Positions 1 to 6,957 of a stretch of 64,000 nucleotides of DNA are shown one piece after another. How positions within the stretch are numbered: the stretch's first letter is position 1; every line of letters begins with the position of its first letter. Position numbers and translations under genes: made by a program. Location: assembly GCA_017889625.1 (NCBI GenBank), contig JAGGAD010000010.1:1-64000 (forward strand), written 5' to 3'. The notes beneath the pieces are model-generated. The model was not told where the DNA came from. It saw nothing but the letters and a program-made list of their open reading frames with translations, and made no database searches. The DNA comes from Bacillota bacterium (GTDB taxonomy: Bacteria > Bacillota > Negativicutes > Sporomusales > CTSoil-080).

Positions 1-33
1 GTAAAAATATTAGGACAATTGATAAAATTAATT

Positions 34-76
34 ACCCCTGTATTCTCTTGATTGAGATTGCAGGGGTTTTGCTTTA
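34..76 (+). terminator. Probable intrinsic terminator of the gene upstream of the window
   Basis: A 7-bp GC-rich stem (34-40 with 61-67, ACCCCTG/CAGGGGT) has a 20-base loop and is followed by TTTTGCTTT. The large loop makes it moderate. It most likely ends a gene lying to the left of the window on the plus strand. Confidence 0.5.
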
Positions 77-359
77 ATAATATCAATCTTGCCTATGTAT
101 TAGGGAGTGTAAAGCAGATATAGAAATAATTAAAAAATAGAGTTGTAATAATTATTATCAAGTAGTACAATATAAATATAATTTTTATAATTACATAGTA
201 AATATTATCAAACATATTATAAGATGACCAATTATGATTAGCTGGCTTCCGAAGGGGGCAAGAATTGGCGGAGTCACTGGAGCTTAAGGAGTTTTGATTG
301 CGGCGATTAATCATAGAATGATATCGAAGCAGTCGCTTTAATTATGAGGAGGTGTATTT
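77..359. other. AT-rich upstream region of the acyl-CoA dehydrogenase fusion gene
   Basis: This stretch is strongly AT-rich up to about 230 and then more GC-rich (240-310). I see no convincing gene. A 73-codon reading frame on the minus strand has a low-complexity Ile/Tyr/Phe-rich translation and no Shine-Dalgarno sequence. The only clear signal is the ribosome binding site GAGGAGG at about 344-350, upstream of the start at 360. The promoter of the downstream gene should lie here but no strong hexamer pair stands out. Confidence 0.4.
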
Positions 360-2267
360 ATGTTGTTTAAGACTACCGAACAACATGAAGCGTTGAGGGG
401 AAAAATCAGAAAATTTGCCGAAGAGGAAGTTAAACCGATTGCCTTTATGTTGGATCAGGAAAATAAATTTCCTTCTGACGTAATTAAAAAGCTGGCTTAT
501 ATGGGGATGCTGGGGATTCCATATCCCAAAGGGTACGGTGGAGCAGGTCTGGACATAATCAGTTATGCAATCGCTGTTGAAGAATTATCAAGAGTGGACG
601 GTGGTACCGGCGTAATTCTTTCGGCTCATACATCCTTAGGGGCATATCCAATTGCTGGCTATGGCACAGAAGAGCAAAAACAAAAATACTTGATTCCCTT
701 AGCAAAGGGAGAGAAACTTGGCGCATTTGGGTTAACAGAGGAGAATGCGGGAAGTGACGCTGGTGGTACTGAGACGATGGCTGTCTTAGACGGGGACTAT
801 TACATATTAAATGGTGAAAAGATTTTCATCACCAACGGTGGTGAGGCCGATATTTACATTATTTTTGCAATCACGACCCCAGATATTGGTTCGCGTGGTA
901 TCAGCGCGTTTATCGTCGAGAAGGGGTGGGAAGGCTTTAGCTTCGGACAACATTACAACAAAATGGGGATTCGTTCTTCGGCAACTGCCGAGCTTATTTT
1001 CAATAACGTGAAAGTTCCTAAGGAAAATTTATTAGGTAACGAGGGCGATGGTTTCAAGATTGCTATGGCAACCTTGGATGGCGGACGGATTGGCATTGCC
1101 GCTCAGGCTCTTGGTATCGCCCAAGGTGCTTATGAGAATGCCCTAGCGTATTCAAAAGAAAGAATTCAATTTGGCAAACCTATCTGCCAGCAACAGATCA
1201 TTGCTTTTAAGTTGGCGGATATGGCGACAAAACTTAGAGCCGCTAGATTACTTATTTACAGTGCGGCCGAGCTAAAAGAAAATCATGAGCATTACAGTAT
1301 GGAAGCAGCTATGGCTAAACAATACACTTCAGACGTTTGCCTTGAGATTGTAAACGATGCACTGCAAATTTTTGGCGGAAGTGGTTATCTAAAAGGTATG
1401 GAAGTGGAGCGGGCTTATCGGGACGCTAAGATTTGTACCATATACGAAGGAACTAATGAGATTCAGCGGGTTGTTATCTCGGCAAGTATCATTGGTAAAA
1501 TGCCAAAGACAGAGCAAATAAGTAAAGCCGCTAAAAGTGGACCTGCCACGGGGTATCGTAAGAAAGTGATTTTAAATAGTGGCACGCCGCAAGAAAGAGT
1601 TGATACTCTTGTGCAAGCGCTTAAGGCTGATGGCTATGATTTCACCGTGGGAATTCCTTTAGACACTCCGATAAGTAAAGCGGAAAGAGTCGTCAGTGCG
1701 GGTCAAGGCATTGGGGAAAAAGAAAATATGAAGTTAATAGAAGCCTTGGCAGTTCAGGCCGGTGCAGCCATTGGGTCATCTCGTCCCGTAGCTGAAACCC
1801 TTAAATACGTACCAATAAATCGCTATGTGGGGATGTCAGGGCAAAAATTCAAGGGGAATCTTTATATTGCCTGCGGTATTTCAGGGGCTGGTCAACATTT
1901 AAAAGGAATAAAGGATGCGTCGACAATTGTCGCGATAAATAATAATGCGAATGCCAAAATCTTTAAGAACGCCGATTACGGTATCGTTGGCGATTTAATA
2001 GAAATATTGCCATTGCTTACAGCCGCTTTAGACAACGGAGCGTCTAAAAATGAAGCTCCGCCGATGAAGAAACTAAAAAAAGCTGCTCCGAAGACCGTTG
2101 CGCCCAAGTGGAAATATCATGTATGCAATGGCTGTGGCTATGAATACGATCCTAGCGTGGGTGACCCAGAAGGTGAAGTAATTCCGGGCACGTCGTTTGA
2201 AAATCTGCCTGACGAGTGGACCTGTCCGGCTTGTGGTGAAGAAAAAGATGTGTTTATCGAAGTCTGA
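360..2267 (+). CDS. Acyl-CoA dehydrogenase - EtfA-like FAD domain - rubredoxin fusion
   Basis: Flavin acyl-CoA dehydrogenase/reductase with its own electron-transfer modules, 635 aa. Residues 1-380 are a complete acyl-CoA dehydrogenase, including the catalytic Glu363 in [10 protein letters not shown]. Residues about 440-556 match the C-terminal FAD domain of EtfA (SAGQGIG 445-451, SRPV 474-477, GMSGQ 491-495, CGISGAGQH 505-513). A Lys/Pro-rich linker (560-582) leads to a rubredoxin at 585-633 with Cys589, Cys592, Cys622 and Cys625. The EtfA N-terminal domain and EtfB are absent. A flavodiiron protein gene follows 53 bp downstream, so electrons from an acyl-CoA may pass via FAD and rubredoxin to an O2/NO-reducing partner. 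The fusion is seen directly; the electron route and the substrate are inferred. Start ATG with GAGGAGG upstream. Confidence 0.93.
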   Translation: MLFKTTEQHEALRGKIRKFAEEEVKPIAFMLDQENKFPSDVIKKLAYMGMLGIPYPKGYGGAGLDIISYAIAVEELSRVDGGTGVILSAHTSLGAYPIAGYGTEEQKQKYLIPLAKGEKLGAFGLTEENAGSDAGGTETMAVLDGDYYILNGEKIFITNGGEADIYIIFAITTPDIGSRGISAFIVEKGWEGFSFGQHYNKMGIRSSATAELIFNNVKVPKENLLGNEGDGFKIAMATLDGGRIGIAAQALGIAQGAYENALAYSKERIQFGKPICQQQIIAFKLADMATKLRAARLLIYSAAELKENHEHYSMEAAMAKQYTSDVCLEIVNDALQIFGGSGYLKGMEVERAYRDAKICTIYEGTNEIQRVVISASIIGKMPKTEQISKAAKSGPATGYRKKVILNSGTPQERVDTLVQALKADGYDFTVGIPLDTPISKAERVVSAGQGIGEKENMKLIEALAVQAGAAIGSSRPVAETLKYVPINRYVGMSGQKFKGNLYIACGISGAGQHLKGIKDASTIVAINNNANAKIFKNADYGIVGDLIEILPLLTAALDNGASKNEAPPMKKLKKAAPKTVAPKWKYHVCNGCGYEYDPSVGDPEGEVIPGTSFENLPDEWTCPACGEEKDVFIEV

Positions 2268-2320
2268 TTTCGCTAGAAAGTAAATATAATTAGGCGTTTC
2301 TAATAAGGAGGATTAAACCT

Positions 2321-3520
2321 ATGTATTGTGTTAGAAATATAACTGAAGATCTATATTGGGTTGGTGGCAATGACCATCGCCTTAATCTCTTTGAAAATAT
2401 TCATCCCATTTCACAAGGTGTTTCCTATAACTCTTATCTACTTTTAGATGAGAAGACAGTTCTCTTTGATACGGTAGACTGGTCAATTTGCCGTCAGTTC
2501 CTTGAAAATATTAAAGCGGTCCTAGGTGATAGGTCGTTAGATTATATGGTAATTAACCATATGGAGCCGGATCATGCTGCGTGCATTGAAGAGATTATTC
2601 TCCGGTATCCGCAGGTAAAAATTATATGTACGGAAAAAGCGGCTCTGCTAATGCATCAGTTCGGCTTTGACATCGATGGTAAATTAATCGAAGTCAAAGA
2701 AGGGGATACGAGATCCTTTGGCCACCATGAGGTTGCATTTGTGGCTGCGCCAATGATACATTGGCCAGAAGCGATGGTGACGTATGATACTACCAACGGC
2801 GTATTATTTTCCGCTGATGCCTTCGGATCTTTTGGCGCTTTGGACGGTAAGCTGTTTAATGACGAAGTCAATTTTGACCGGGATTGGCTTGACGAGGCCA
2901 GAAGGTATTATACCAATATTGTTGGCAAGTATGGTCCGCATGTTCAGGCGCTGTTGAAAAAGGCTGGCACTATTGCTATCAAGATTATCTGCCCGCTGCA
3001 TGGACCGGTATGGCGTAATGACTTTGGATACTTATTAGATAAATACGATAAGTGGAGCCGTTATGAACCTGAAGAAAAAGGGGTAATGATCGTTTATGGA
3101 ACTATGTACGGAAATACTGAGGCCGCGGCCAACGACTTGGCAACAAGGTTAGTGAAAAAGGGAATGACCAATGTGGTTATGTATGACGTTTCCAAAACAC
3201 ATGTTTCCTATTTGATTTCTGAGACCTTCAAATATAGTCATGTGGTTCTTGCTTCCGTAACCTATAACCTAAAAATTTATCCCCCAATGCTGGATTATAT
3301 AATGGACATGAAAGCCCTAAACCTTCAGAAGCGTACCTTCACGCTGATCGAAAATGGGTCCTGGGCGCCACAAGCCGGCAAATTACTGCGTGAACTTTTG
3401 GAAGATATGAAAGAAATGACGATCTTAGACAATGAGCTGACCTTGAACTCCAGCATGAAAGAAGGGGATGGGGATTCAATGGACACCATTGCGGAGAGCA
3501 TTATCGAGTCGATGAAATAA
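2321..3520 (+). CDS. Flavodiiron protein (FprA-type oxygen/NO reductase)
   Basis: Cytoplasmic class A flavodiiron protein, 399 aa, the normal length for the family. The N-terminal metallo-beta-lactamase-like domain carries the di-iron ligands His80, Glu82, Asp84, His85 (motif HMEPDH), His147, Asp166 and His227. From about residue 255 comes a flavodoxin domain with the FMN phosphate loop GTMYGNTEAAA. Family members reduce O2 to water, or NO to N2O, with electrons from rubredoxin. The rubredoxin is fused to the acyl-CoA dehydrogenase encoded just upstream (53-bp gap, own AAGGAGG Shine-Dalgarno), suggesting one transcription unit for oxygen defence. Whether O2 or NO is the true substrate cannot be read from sequence. 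Confidence 0.95.
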   Translation: MYCVRNITEDLYWVGGNDHRLNLFENIHPISQGVSYNSYLLLDEKTVLFDTVDWSICRQFLENIKAVLGDRSLDYMVINHMEPDHAACIEEIILRYPQVKIICTEKAALLMHQFGFDIDGKLIEVKEGDTRSFGHHEVAFVAAPMIHWPEAMVTYDTTNGVLFSADAFGSFGALDGKLFNDEVNFDRDWLDEARRYYTNIVGKYGPHVQALLKKAGTIAIKIICPLHGPVWRNDFGYLLDKYDKWSRYEPEEKGVMIVYGTMYGNTEAAANDLATRLVKKGMTNVVMYDVSKTHVSYLISETFKYSHVVLASVTYNLKIYPPMLDYIMDMKALNLQKRTFTLIENGSWAPQAGKLLRELLEDMKEMTILDNELTLNSSMKEGDGDSMDTIAESIIESMK

Positions 3521-3544
3521 TTTAGAAACCGTAAATATAAGAAT

Positions 3545-3597
3545 AGACTGTTGGATTAGCGATAAATTTATATCATAATCCAACAGTCTATTTCACT
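3545..3597 (+). terminator. Intrinsic terminator after the flavodiiron protein gene
   Basis: A perfect 15-bp inverted repeat (TAGACTGTTGGATTA, 3546-3560 region, with its complement ending near 3592) is followed by TTTC. It closes the two-gene oxygen-defence unit before the tRNA promoter. Confidence 0.75.
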
Positions 3598-3632
3598 AAT
3601 AAAAGTTATACGCATAAAGTGCGAATAAGTGG

Positions 3633-3661
3633 TTGACATAAAAAAATAAATATGATATGCT
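3633..3661 (+). promoter_or_regulatory. tRNA operon promoter
   Basis: TTGACA at 3633-3638, a 17-base spacer and TATGCT at 3656-3661 form a good sigma-A-type promoter 24 bp ahead of the first tRNA. Confidence 0.75.
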
Positions 3662-3684
3662 ATTAAAGCTGTCGGAAAAATCTA

Positions 3685-3759
3685 GGGCCTATAGCTCAGC
3701 GGTAGAGCAACCGGCTCATAACCGGTCGGTCCCTGGTTCGATCCCAGGTGGGCCCACCA
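3685..3759 (+). tRNA. tRNA with CAU anticodon (Met, or Ile2 if lysidine-modified)
   Basis: Full cloverleaf of 75 nt with encoded CCA. The acceptor is GGGCCTA paired to TGGGCCC, the D stem GCTC/GAGC, the anticodon stem ACCGG/CCGGT with loop CTCATAA, and the T arm CCTGG-TTCGATC-CCAGG. The anticodon is CAT. It lacks the initiator C1-A72 mismatch and the three GC pairs of tRNA-fMet. An elongator Met and an Ile2 tRNA cannot be separated by eye. Confidence 0.93.
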
Positions 3760-3768
3760 AAAATATTT

Positions 3769-3802
3769 GGCCCAGCGGTCAAGTGATTAAGACGTCGCTC
3801 CT
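3769..3802 (+). pseudogene. 5' fragment of a tRNA-Glu-like gene
   Basis: The stretch GGCCCAGCGGTCAAGTGATT followed by AAGAC and GTCGCTC matches the usual 5' half of bacterial tRNA-Glu (acceptor strand, D arm with GTC/GAC stem, start of the anticodon stem). There is no anticodon loop, T arm or 3' acceptor strand; the intact Thr tRNA begins 8 bases later. It looks like a deletion remnant in a tRNA cluster. Confidence 0.55.
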
Positions 3803-3809
3803 ATTATGT

Positions 3810-3885
3810 GCTGGTGTAGCTCAATTGGTAGAGCAGCTGACTTGTAATCAGCAGGTTGGGGGTTCAATTCCTCTCGCCAGCTCCA
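3810..3885 (+). tRNA. tRNA-Thr (UGU)
   Basis: 76-nt cloverleaf with encoded CCA. The acceptor is GCTGGTG/CGCCAGC, the D stem GCTC/GAGC, the anticodon stem GCTGA/TCAGC with loop CTTGTAA (anticodon TGT), and the T loop TTCAATT. It lies 50 bp after the CAU tRNA, presumably in the same transcript. Confidence 0.95.
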
Positions 3886-3932
3886 AATAAAAGACGACCG
3901 TTGCAGACTGGTTTGCCACGGCTGAGTAAATG

Positions 3933-3992
3933 AAAAATTGATCTGATTTGCTATAAGGCGATGCACTGATAGCAAATCAGATCAATTTTTTT
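3933..3992. terminator. Bidirectional terminator between tRNAs and uvsE
   Basis: A near-perfect 22-bp inverted repeat (3933-3954 with 3969-3990) starts with an A run and ends with seven Ts. It can stop the tRNA transcript on the plus strand and uvsE (ending at 4035) on the minus strand. Confidence 0.85.
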
Positions 3993-4034
3993 GCCAGTTA
4001 CACGTTGTATGACATGACCTAAAATTAAGCGTTG

Positions 4035-5009
4035 TTAACCTCGTCCTAGCAGATCAGCAATTTCAACTGTCGCTTGTCCGCTGCGCCTTACACCTGGCTC
4101 TGCAACCAAATCTTCAACGAGTTGAAACATGGCCTTATCCTTCTGCTTTGCTTCCACCATTATATCGAAGTCCAGGTTTGTTTTTGTCGCCAGATTTATA
4201 AAGGGGCGAACATCTGCAAGGTCGACATAATCGGCATGGGCCCGTAAATCAGTTTGATTTTTAGGACTGGATACATGAATTTTTGGTAGAACGCTTGACC
4301 AAGTTGCAGCTATTCTTGGCCAAAGATCTTGCAGATGTTCCCCAGCGTTATTGCAGCGGTGGTGATGTATATCGAGAACCATCGGGCAGCCTAATTCTTC
4401 GCATAACCCGAGCACGTCCTTCGCGGTATAAATCTTGTCATCGTTCTCCAACATTATCCTTCTCCGGAGACGTTCAGGCAACTGGACGAAATTTTCGGTA
4501 AACCTCGCCAGAGCCGTTAGCTTATCATTATACAGTCCCCCCACATGGAGAACAAGTGAAGGCAAAGCTTCAATGCCCATCGCCTCAAATATTCGAACGT
4601 GGTAATCAAGATCCGCTAGCGAAGCGGCAAGCACGTCTGGCTTCGGGCTGTTAAGCAAAGTGAAATGGTCGGGGTGGGCACTTACCCTCATGCTGTTTTT
4701 CCTAATATAGTCGCCGATATCTCGCCATTTCGTCCCGGCAGCGGCGATATAATCCCAGCCTGCTGCCAGCGGATGAGTCGCAAGCGGCACTAATTTGGAC
4801 GTGAACCGATACAAGTGAATGCCACTTGCGGCATTGTATCGTAATATCCGGAGGGTTGTTTCTAAATTTACCAGCATAATTCGGCGCAACCGGCTCATAC
4901 GGTCATCCTTGTTCGTAATTTTTTCACTTGCTTTAACGCTGATGGTTTTATTAGGAGTTCCTTCAGGAACATCTAAAGATATTGCTACATAGCCGAAACG
5001 GATTCGCAC
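4035..5009 (-). CDS. uvsE: UV damage endonuclease UvsE/UVDE
   Basis: TIM-barrel endonuclease that nicks DNA 5' to UV photoproducts, starting an excision route independent of UvrABC. 324 aa from the GTG at 5009. Family landmarks seen are the N-terminal RIRFGYVAIS, RVSAHPDHF (about residue 110 on), the LHVGG strand, LENDD and LDIHHHRCN, which supply metal ligands. The longest frame begins at 5129, but that extra part overlaps the strong terminator hairpin at 5096-5147 and does not resemble the family. The GTG has GGAAGGGAAGGGG just upstream and gives the usual N-terminus. The gene is apparently monocistronic. In spore formers it fits a role in protecting outgrowing spores, but that is inference. 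Confidence 0.92.
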   Translation of the reverse strand: MRIRFGYVAISLDVPEGTPNKTISVKASEKITNKDDRMSRLRRIMLVNLETTLRILRYNAASGIHLYRFTSKLVPLATHPLAAGWDYIAAAGTKWRDIGDYIRKNSMRVSAHPDHFTLLNSPKPDVLAASLADLDYHVRIFEAMGIEALPSLVLHVGGLYNDKLTALARFTENFVQLPERLRRRIMLENDDKIYTAKDVLGLCEELGCPMVLDIHHHRCNNAGEHLQDLWPRIAATWSSVLPKIHVSSPKNQTDLRAHADYVDLADVRPFINLATKTNLDFDIMVEAKQKDKAMFQLVEDLVAEPGVRRSGQATVEIADLLGRG

Positions 5010-5095
5010 ATTTCCCAGTCCCCTTCCCTTCCTGTTAATTAACTTTCCCCGTGGCAGCGTTCTTATTCCGGGGGTATATCTTCTTTTCAAAATAA

Positions 5096-5147
5096 AAAGG
5101 TTCTGTTGTACGAGCGATAAATTTATCACTAAAACAACAGAACCTTT
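5096..5147 (-). terminator. Intrinsic terminator of the small secreted peptide gene
   Basis: A 14-bp perfect stem (5096-5109 with 5134-5147) is followed on the minus strand by TTTTTATTTTG. It sits 18 bp after the stop codon of the 51-residue peptide gene and separates it from uvsE. Confidence 0.8.
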
Positions 5148-5164
5148 CTATTGAATTGTTTATA

Positions 5165-5320
5165 TTAAGATTGAGGAGCTGGTTCATGTGGGGCTGGTTG
5201 GTGGTGGTGATAAGGCGGCTGCGGTTCAGGCGGAGCCGGCGGTGCGGGGTGAGCGCTAACTGAAGCGGCAAAACTCAAAACCATTAATCCCATTAGTATA
5301 GTTGAAATTGTTTTTTTCAT
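5165..5320 (-). CDS. Small secreted Pro/His-rich peptide
   Basis: Unrecognised 51-aa product. The ATG at 5320 is preceded by a good Shine-Dalgarno (GGGAGGT, 12 bases upstream), and a strong terminator follows the TAA. Residues 1-23 are a textbook signal peptide: MKK, a hydrophobic core ILMGLMVLSFAAS, then VSA as the cleavage site. The predicted mature 28 residues start HPAPPAPPEPQPP and contain HHH, with 11 Pro and 5 His. Pro-rich, histidine-bearing exported peptides can bind metals or the wall, but no function is shown here. It is too short for a usual ORF cutoff, yet it has a complete expression unit. Confidence 0.75.
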   Translation of the reverse strand: MKKTISTILMGLMVLSFAASVSAHPAPPAPPEPQPPYHHHQPAPHEPAPQS

Positions 5321-5460
5321 TGTCTGTAACCTCCCGTTTGTTTATGGCTTTATTGTACCGGTTCAATGTTACGGGGCGATGGCAAATTTATTGCTATTTC
5401 TAGGTAAATAGGATGCAGATTAGTAAAAAATTTGCGGCGAAATTGGGACAGGACTATAAA

Positions 5461-5780
5461 AGCCTGACCCAATTGTCAGGCTGAAAGCCGGAATCAGAAG
5501 GGCTGAGGTTTTGTTATTAATGTAGCGAGGGTGGAGTGGTGAGGTTTCAGGATAGAAAAATCAGGATGGTGTGGGGATATTTTTTGCCAATAACGGGCCC
5601 AGGCCCGGTGACATGGGGGTTGCCGTTAACGCTTTGGGTGCAGTCTACTAAGTTTATTGGCGACAGCCGTCGTACCGTAGGGCATTCGCACAGGCTCGAG
5701 AAGTCGTTTAATATATCTAGTTTATCCTGGTCCGGGGGATAGCAAAGCGAATATTGCCTTGCTGCTAGTTTTATTTTTTT
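5461..5780 (+). ncRNA. Candidate structured non-coding RNA
   Basis: TTGCGG (5432-5437), a 17-base spacer and TATAAA (5455-5460) could start a transcript near 5467. The following 300 bases are GC-richer than the flanks and hold several helices: CGGGCC/GGCCCG (5594-5599 with 5602-5607), TAACGG/CCGTTA (5591 and 5623), CAGGATA/TATCCTG (5546 and 5723), and CGAC/GTCG (5661-5672). The stretch ends in an imperfect hairpin (5740-5767) followed by TTTTATTTTTTT. I do not recognise the family. It is not tmRNA, RNase P RNA, SRP RNA or a riboswitch I know; 6S RNA is possible but unproven. Confidence 0.3.
5740..5780 (+). terminator. Terminator-like hairpin ending the candidate RNA
   Basis: TAGCAAAGC (5740-5748) pairs imperfectly with GCCTTGCTGCTA (5756-5767), followed by TTTTATTTTTTT to 5780. 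Confidence 0.5.
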
Positions 5781-5801
5781 ATACTAGCGTTAATTTTATG
5801 G

Positions 5802-5826
5802 TATAATTTACATTGGATGTAAATTA
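5802..5826 (+). promoter_or_regulatory. -10 box overlapped by a perfect 10-bp inverted repeat (operator)
   Basis: TATAAT at 5802-5807 (weak -35 near 5779) is overlapped by TAATTTACAT-TGG-ATGTAAATTA at 5804-5826. The position, covering the -10 box and likely start point, is that of a repressor operator for the orphan gene at 5851. I do not recognise the repressor. Confidence 0.6.
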
Positions 5827-5850
5827 ACGTAATGGATGCGAGGTGTTTTT

Positions 5851-6087
5851 ATGAAACGGGCAATGTTTATTCGCATACTTACCGGAATAAAACTTGTTTC
5901 AAATAACGTTAGTGTTGTCGAGAATTTTAATAATAAGGCGATGGTAATCATTCGGGTTCCAGAAATCATCGGGGAAACACCTAAGCAAATTCGCTCTTTT
6001 CAAAAAGTCTTGGGATGGGCATCTTATTATAGTATAAAACCTGATGGAGACGGGCTTATTGTAACCTTGGAATTTGAGTGGATATAA
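5851..6087 (+). CDS. Hypothetical protein, 78 aa
   Basis: Unrecognised cytoplasmic protein. The start at 5851 (MKRAMFIRILTG) is chosen over an ATG 15 bases upstream because GCGAGGTG precedes it by a proper spacing. There is no signal peptide or membrane segment; the sequence alternates hydrophobic and charged residues and ends in a beta-rich GDGLIVTLEFEWI. The gene has its own promoter with an overlapping palindrome (5804-5826), so its expression is probably regulated. No partner is evident; an unrelated membrane-anchored gene follows after 82 bp. Confidence 0.6.
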   Translation: MKRAMFIRILTGIKLVSNNVSVVENFNNKAMVIIRVPEIIGETPKQIRSFQKVLGWASYYSIKPDGDGLIVTLEFEWI

Positions 6088-6169
6088 GCTAGGCGGTTTT
6101 ACATTCACCAATTTTGCTTTTCCCGAATAAAATGAAGGGAAGGGACATTTGGGTGGAGGTAAAATAGTT

Positions 6170-6784
6170 ATGACAATTACAACCAGCGTACGAAATTATA
6201 TAATAATTTCTTTAGTAGTGGCTGTTGTAGGGATATTAATTGGCGCCGGTGCCATGTATAAATGGGGACCTAAACAAGTAGTTACAGTTACTTCGCCGAG
6301 TACAGGCAACATAATCACCCCCCTGCCGCTAACAACGCAAACGGCGGAAAATACACAAACAGCGGTGGTACCAATTACCCAGCCTGGTGATCTGGTGCAA
6401 TTTAGGGAACAGCAAAGTAAAATCGTGGCTATTGTTAATGACAAAGAGTATGAAGTTCCCAATACTACCGGCTCGACTCAGGTTGAACTTGGAACATCCG
6501 GTCAATTGGAAATTGAGCATCAGACTACCAGCCAGATTGATATGACGCCGATTGTTAACCAGCTTTTAGCGGAGCAATTAAATGAAGAACATGCCAAGTG
6601 GGCTAAGGAAATCAAACATCACGGCATTGGGGTTGGGGTTGGCTATCATGATGAATGGTATATTCCGATAGAATATCAAACTGACTATGCGAAAAATAGA
6701 GCGATATCTTTTGAAATTCATAAAGATATCGGCCTAAATTATAAGATAATCGGCGGGGAAATAAAGCATATTTGGAGATTTTGA
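6170..6784 (+). CDS. Membrane-anchored hypothetical protein, 204 aa
   Basis: Unrecognised protein with a single N-terminal membrane segment (about residues 11-31, YIIISLVVAVVGILIGAGAM) and, on the positive-inside rule, an extracytoplasmic remainder. It has a Thr/Pro-rich spacer (40-70), a middle region and a C-terminal part rich in Gly, Tyr and Ile (GIGVGVGYHDEWYIPIEY, about 157-174). The ATG at 6170 has GGAGG 10 bases upstream and is preferred to the TTG seven codons earlier. A terminator follows directly. The layout resembles small anchored proteins near phage lysis genes, but no phage gene is nearby, so I make no functional call. Confidence 0.65.
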   Translation: MTITTSVRNYIIISLVVAVVGILIGAGAMYKWGPKQVVTVTSPSTGNIITPLPLTTQTAENTQTAVVPITQPGDLVQFREQQSKIVAIVNDKEYEVPNTTGSTQVELGTSGQLEIEHQTTSQIDMTPIVNQLLAEQLNEEHAKWAKEIKHHGIGVGVGYHDEWYIPIEYQTDYAKNRAISFEIHKDIGLNYKIIGGEIKHIWRF

Positions 6785-6807
6785 TCCTGAGAGTAGGGTC
6801 TTTTTTT
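6783..6807 (+). terminator. Intrinsic terminator
   Basis: A short stem GATCCT/AGGGTC with a 6-base loop overlaps the stop codon of the preceding gene and is followed by seven Ts. Confidence 0.6.
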
Positions 6808-6957
6808 ATGGAGTTACATAAAGATTACATATAAAAATTATAATTTGCAGTAAATTTATCGCGGTTATTCGTAATTTGTGCTAACATAAAAAAGGAAAAA
6901 AGGCAAAAATGTTGAAACATAGTTGAAAAGAAACATACTTTTTTAAGAAGGTCAATA

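Larger units (their letters stand above)
5321..5850. other. 530-base region without an evident protein gene; carries hairpins and signals
   Basis: Right of the secreted peptide start lie a small hairpin (5461-5482, arms AGCCTGAC/GTCAGGCT), a possible promoter (5432-5460), a GC-rich foldable stretch (5590-5700), a terminator-like end (5740-5780) and the promoter/operator of the next gene (5779-5826). A 68-codon frame at 5536-5742 does not look like a protein. The interval may encode an RNA (separate entry). Confidence 0.5.

Noticed and set aside
93-314. 73-codon minus-strand reading frame before the first gene
   Set aside because: Low-complexity Ile/Tyr/Phe-rich translation, no ribosome binding site, AT-rich intergenic DNA.
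3657-3975. Two frames spanning the tRNA genes (3657-3890 plus, 3787-3975 minus)
   Set aside because: They read through tRNA cloverleaves and a terminator hairpin; not proteins.
5536-5742. 68-codon plus-strand frame
   Set aside because: Translation is not protein-like and it lies in a foldable GC-rich stretch better read as a possible RNA.
6170-6784. Possible phage lysis-module gene
   Set aside because: A single anchored protein with no terminase, capsid, integrase or holin neighbours; nothing else supports a prophage.
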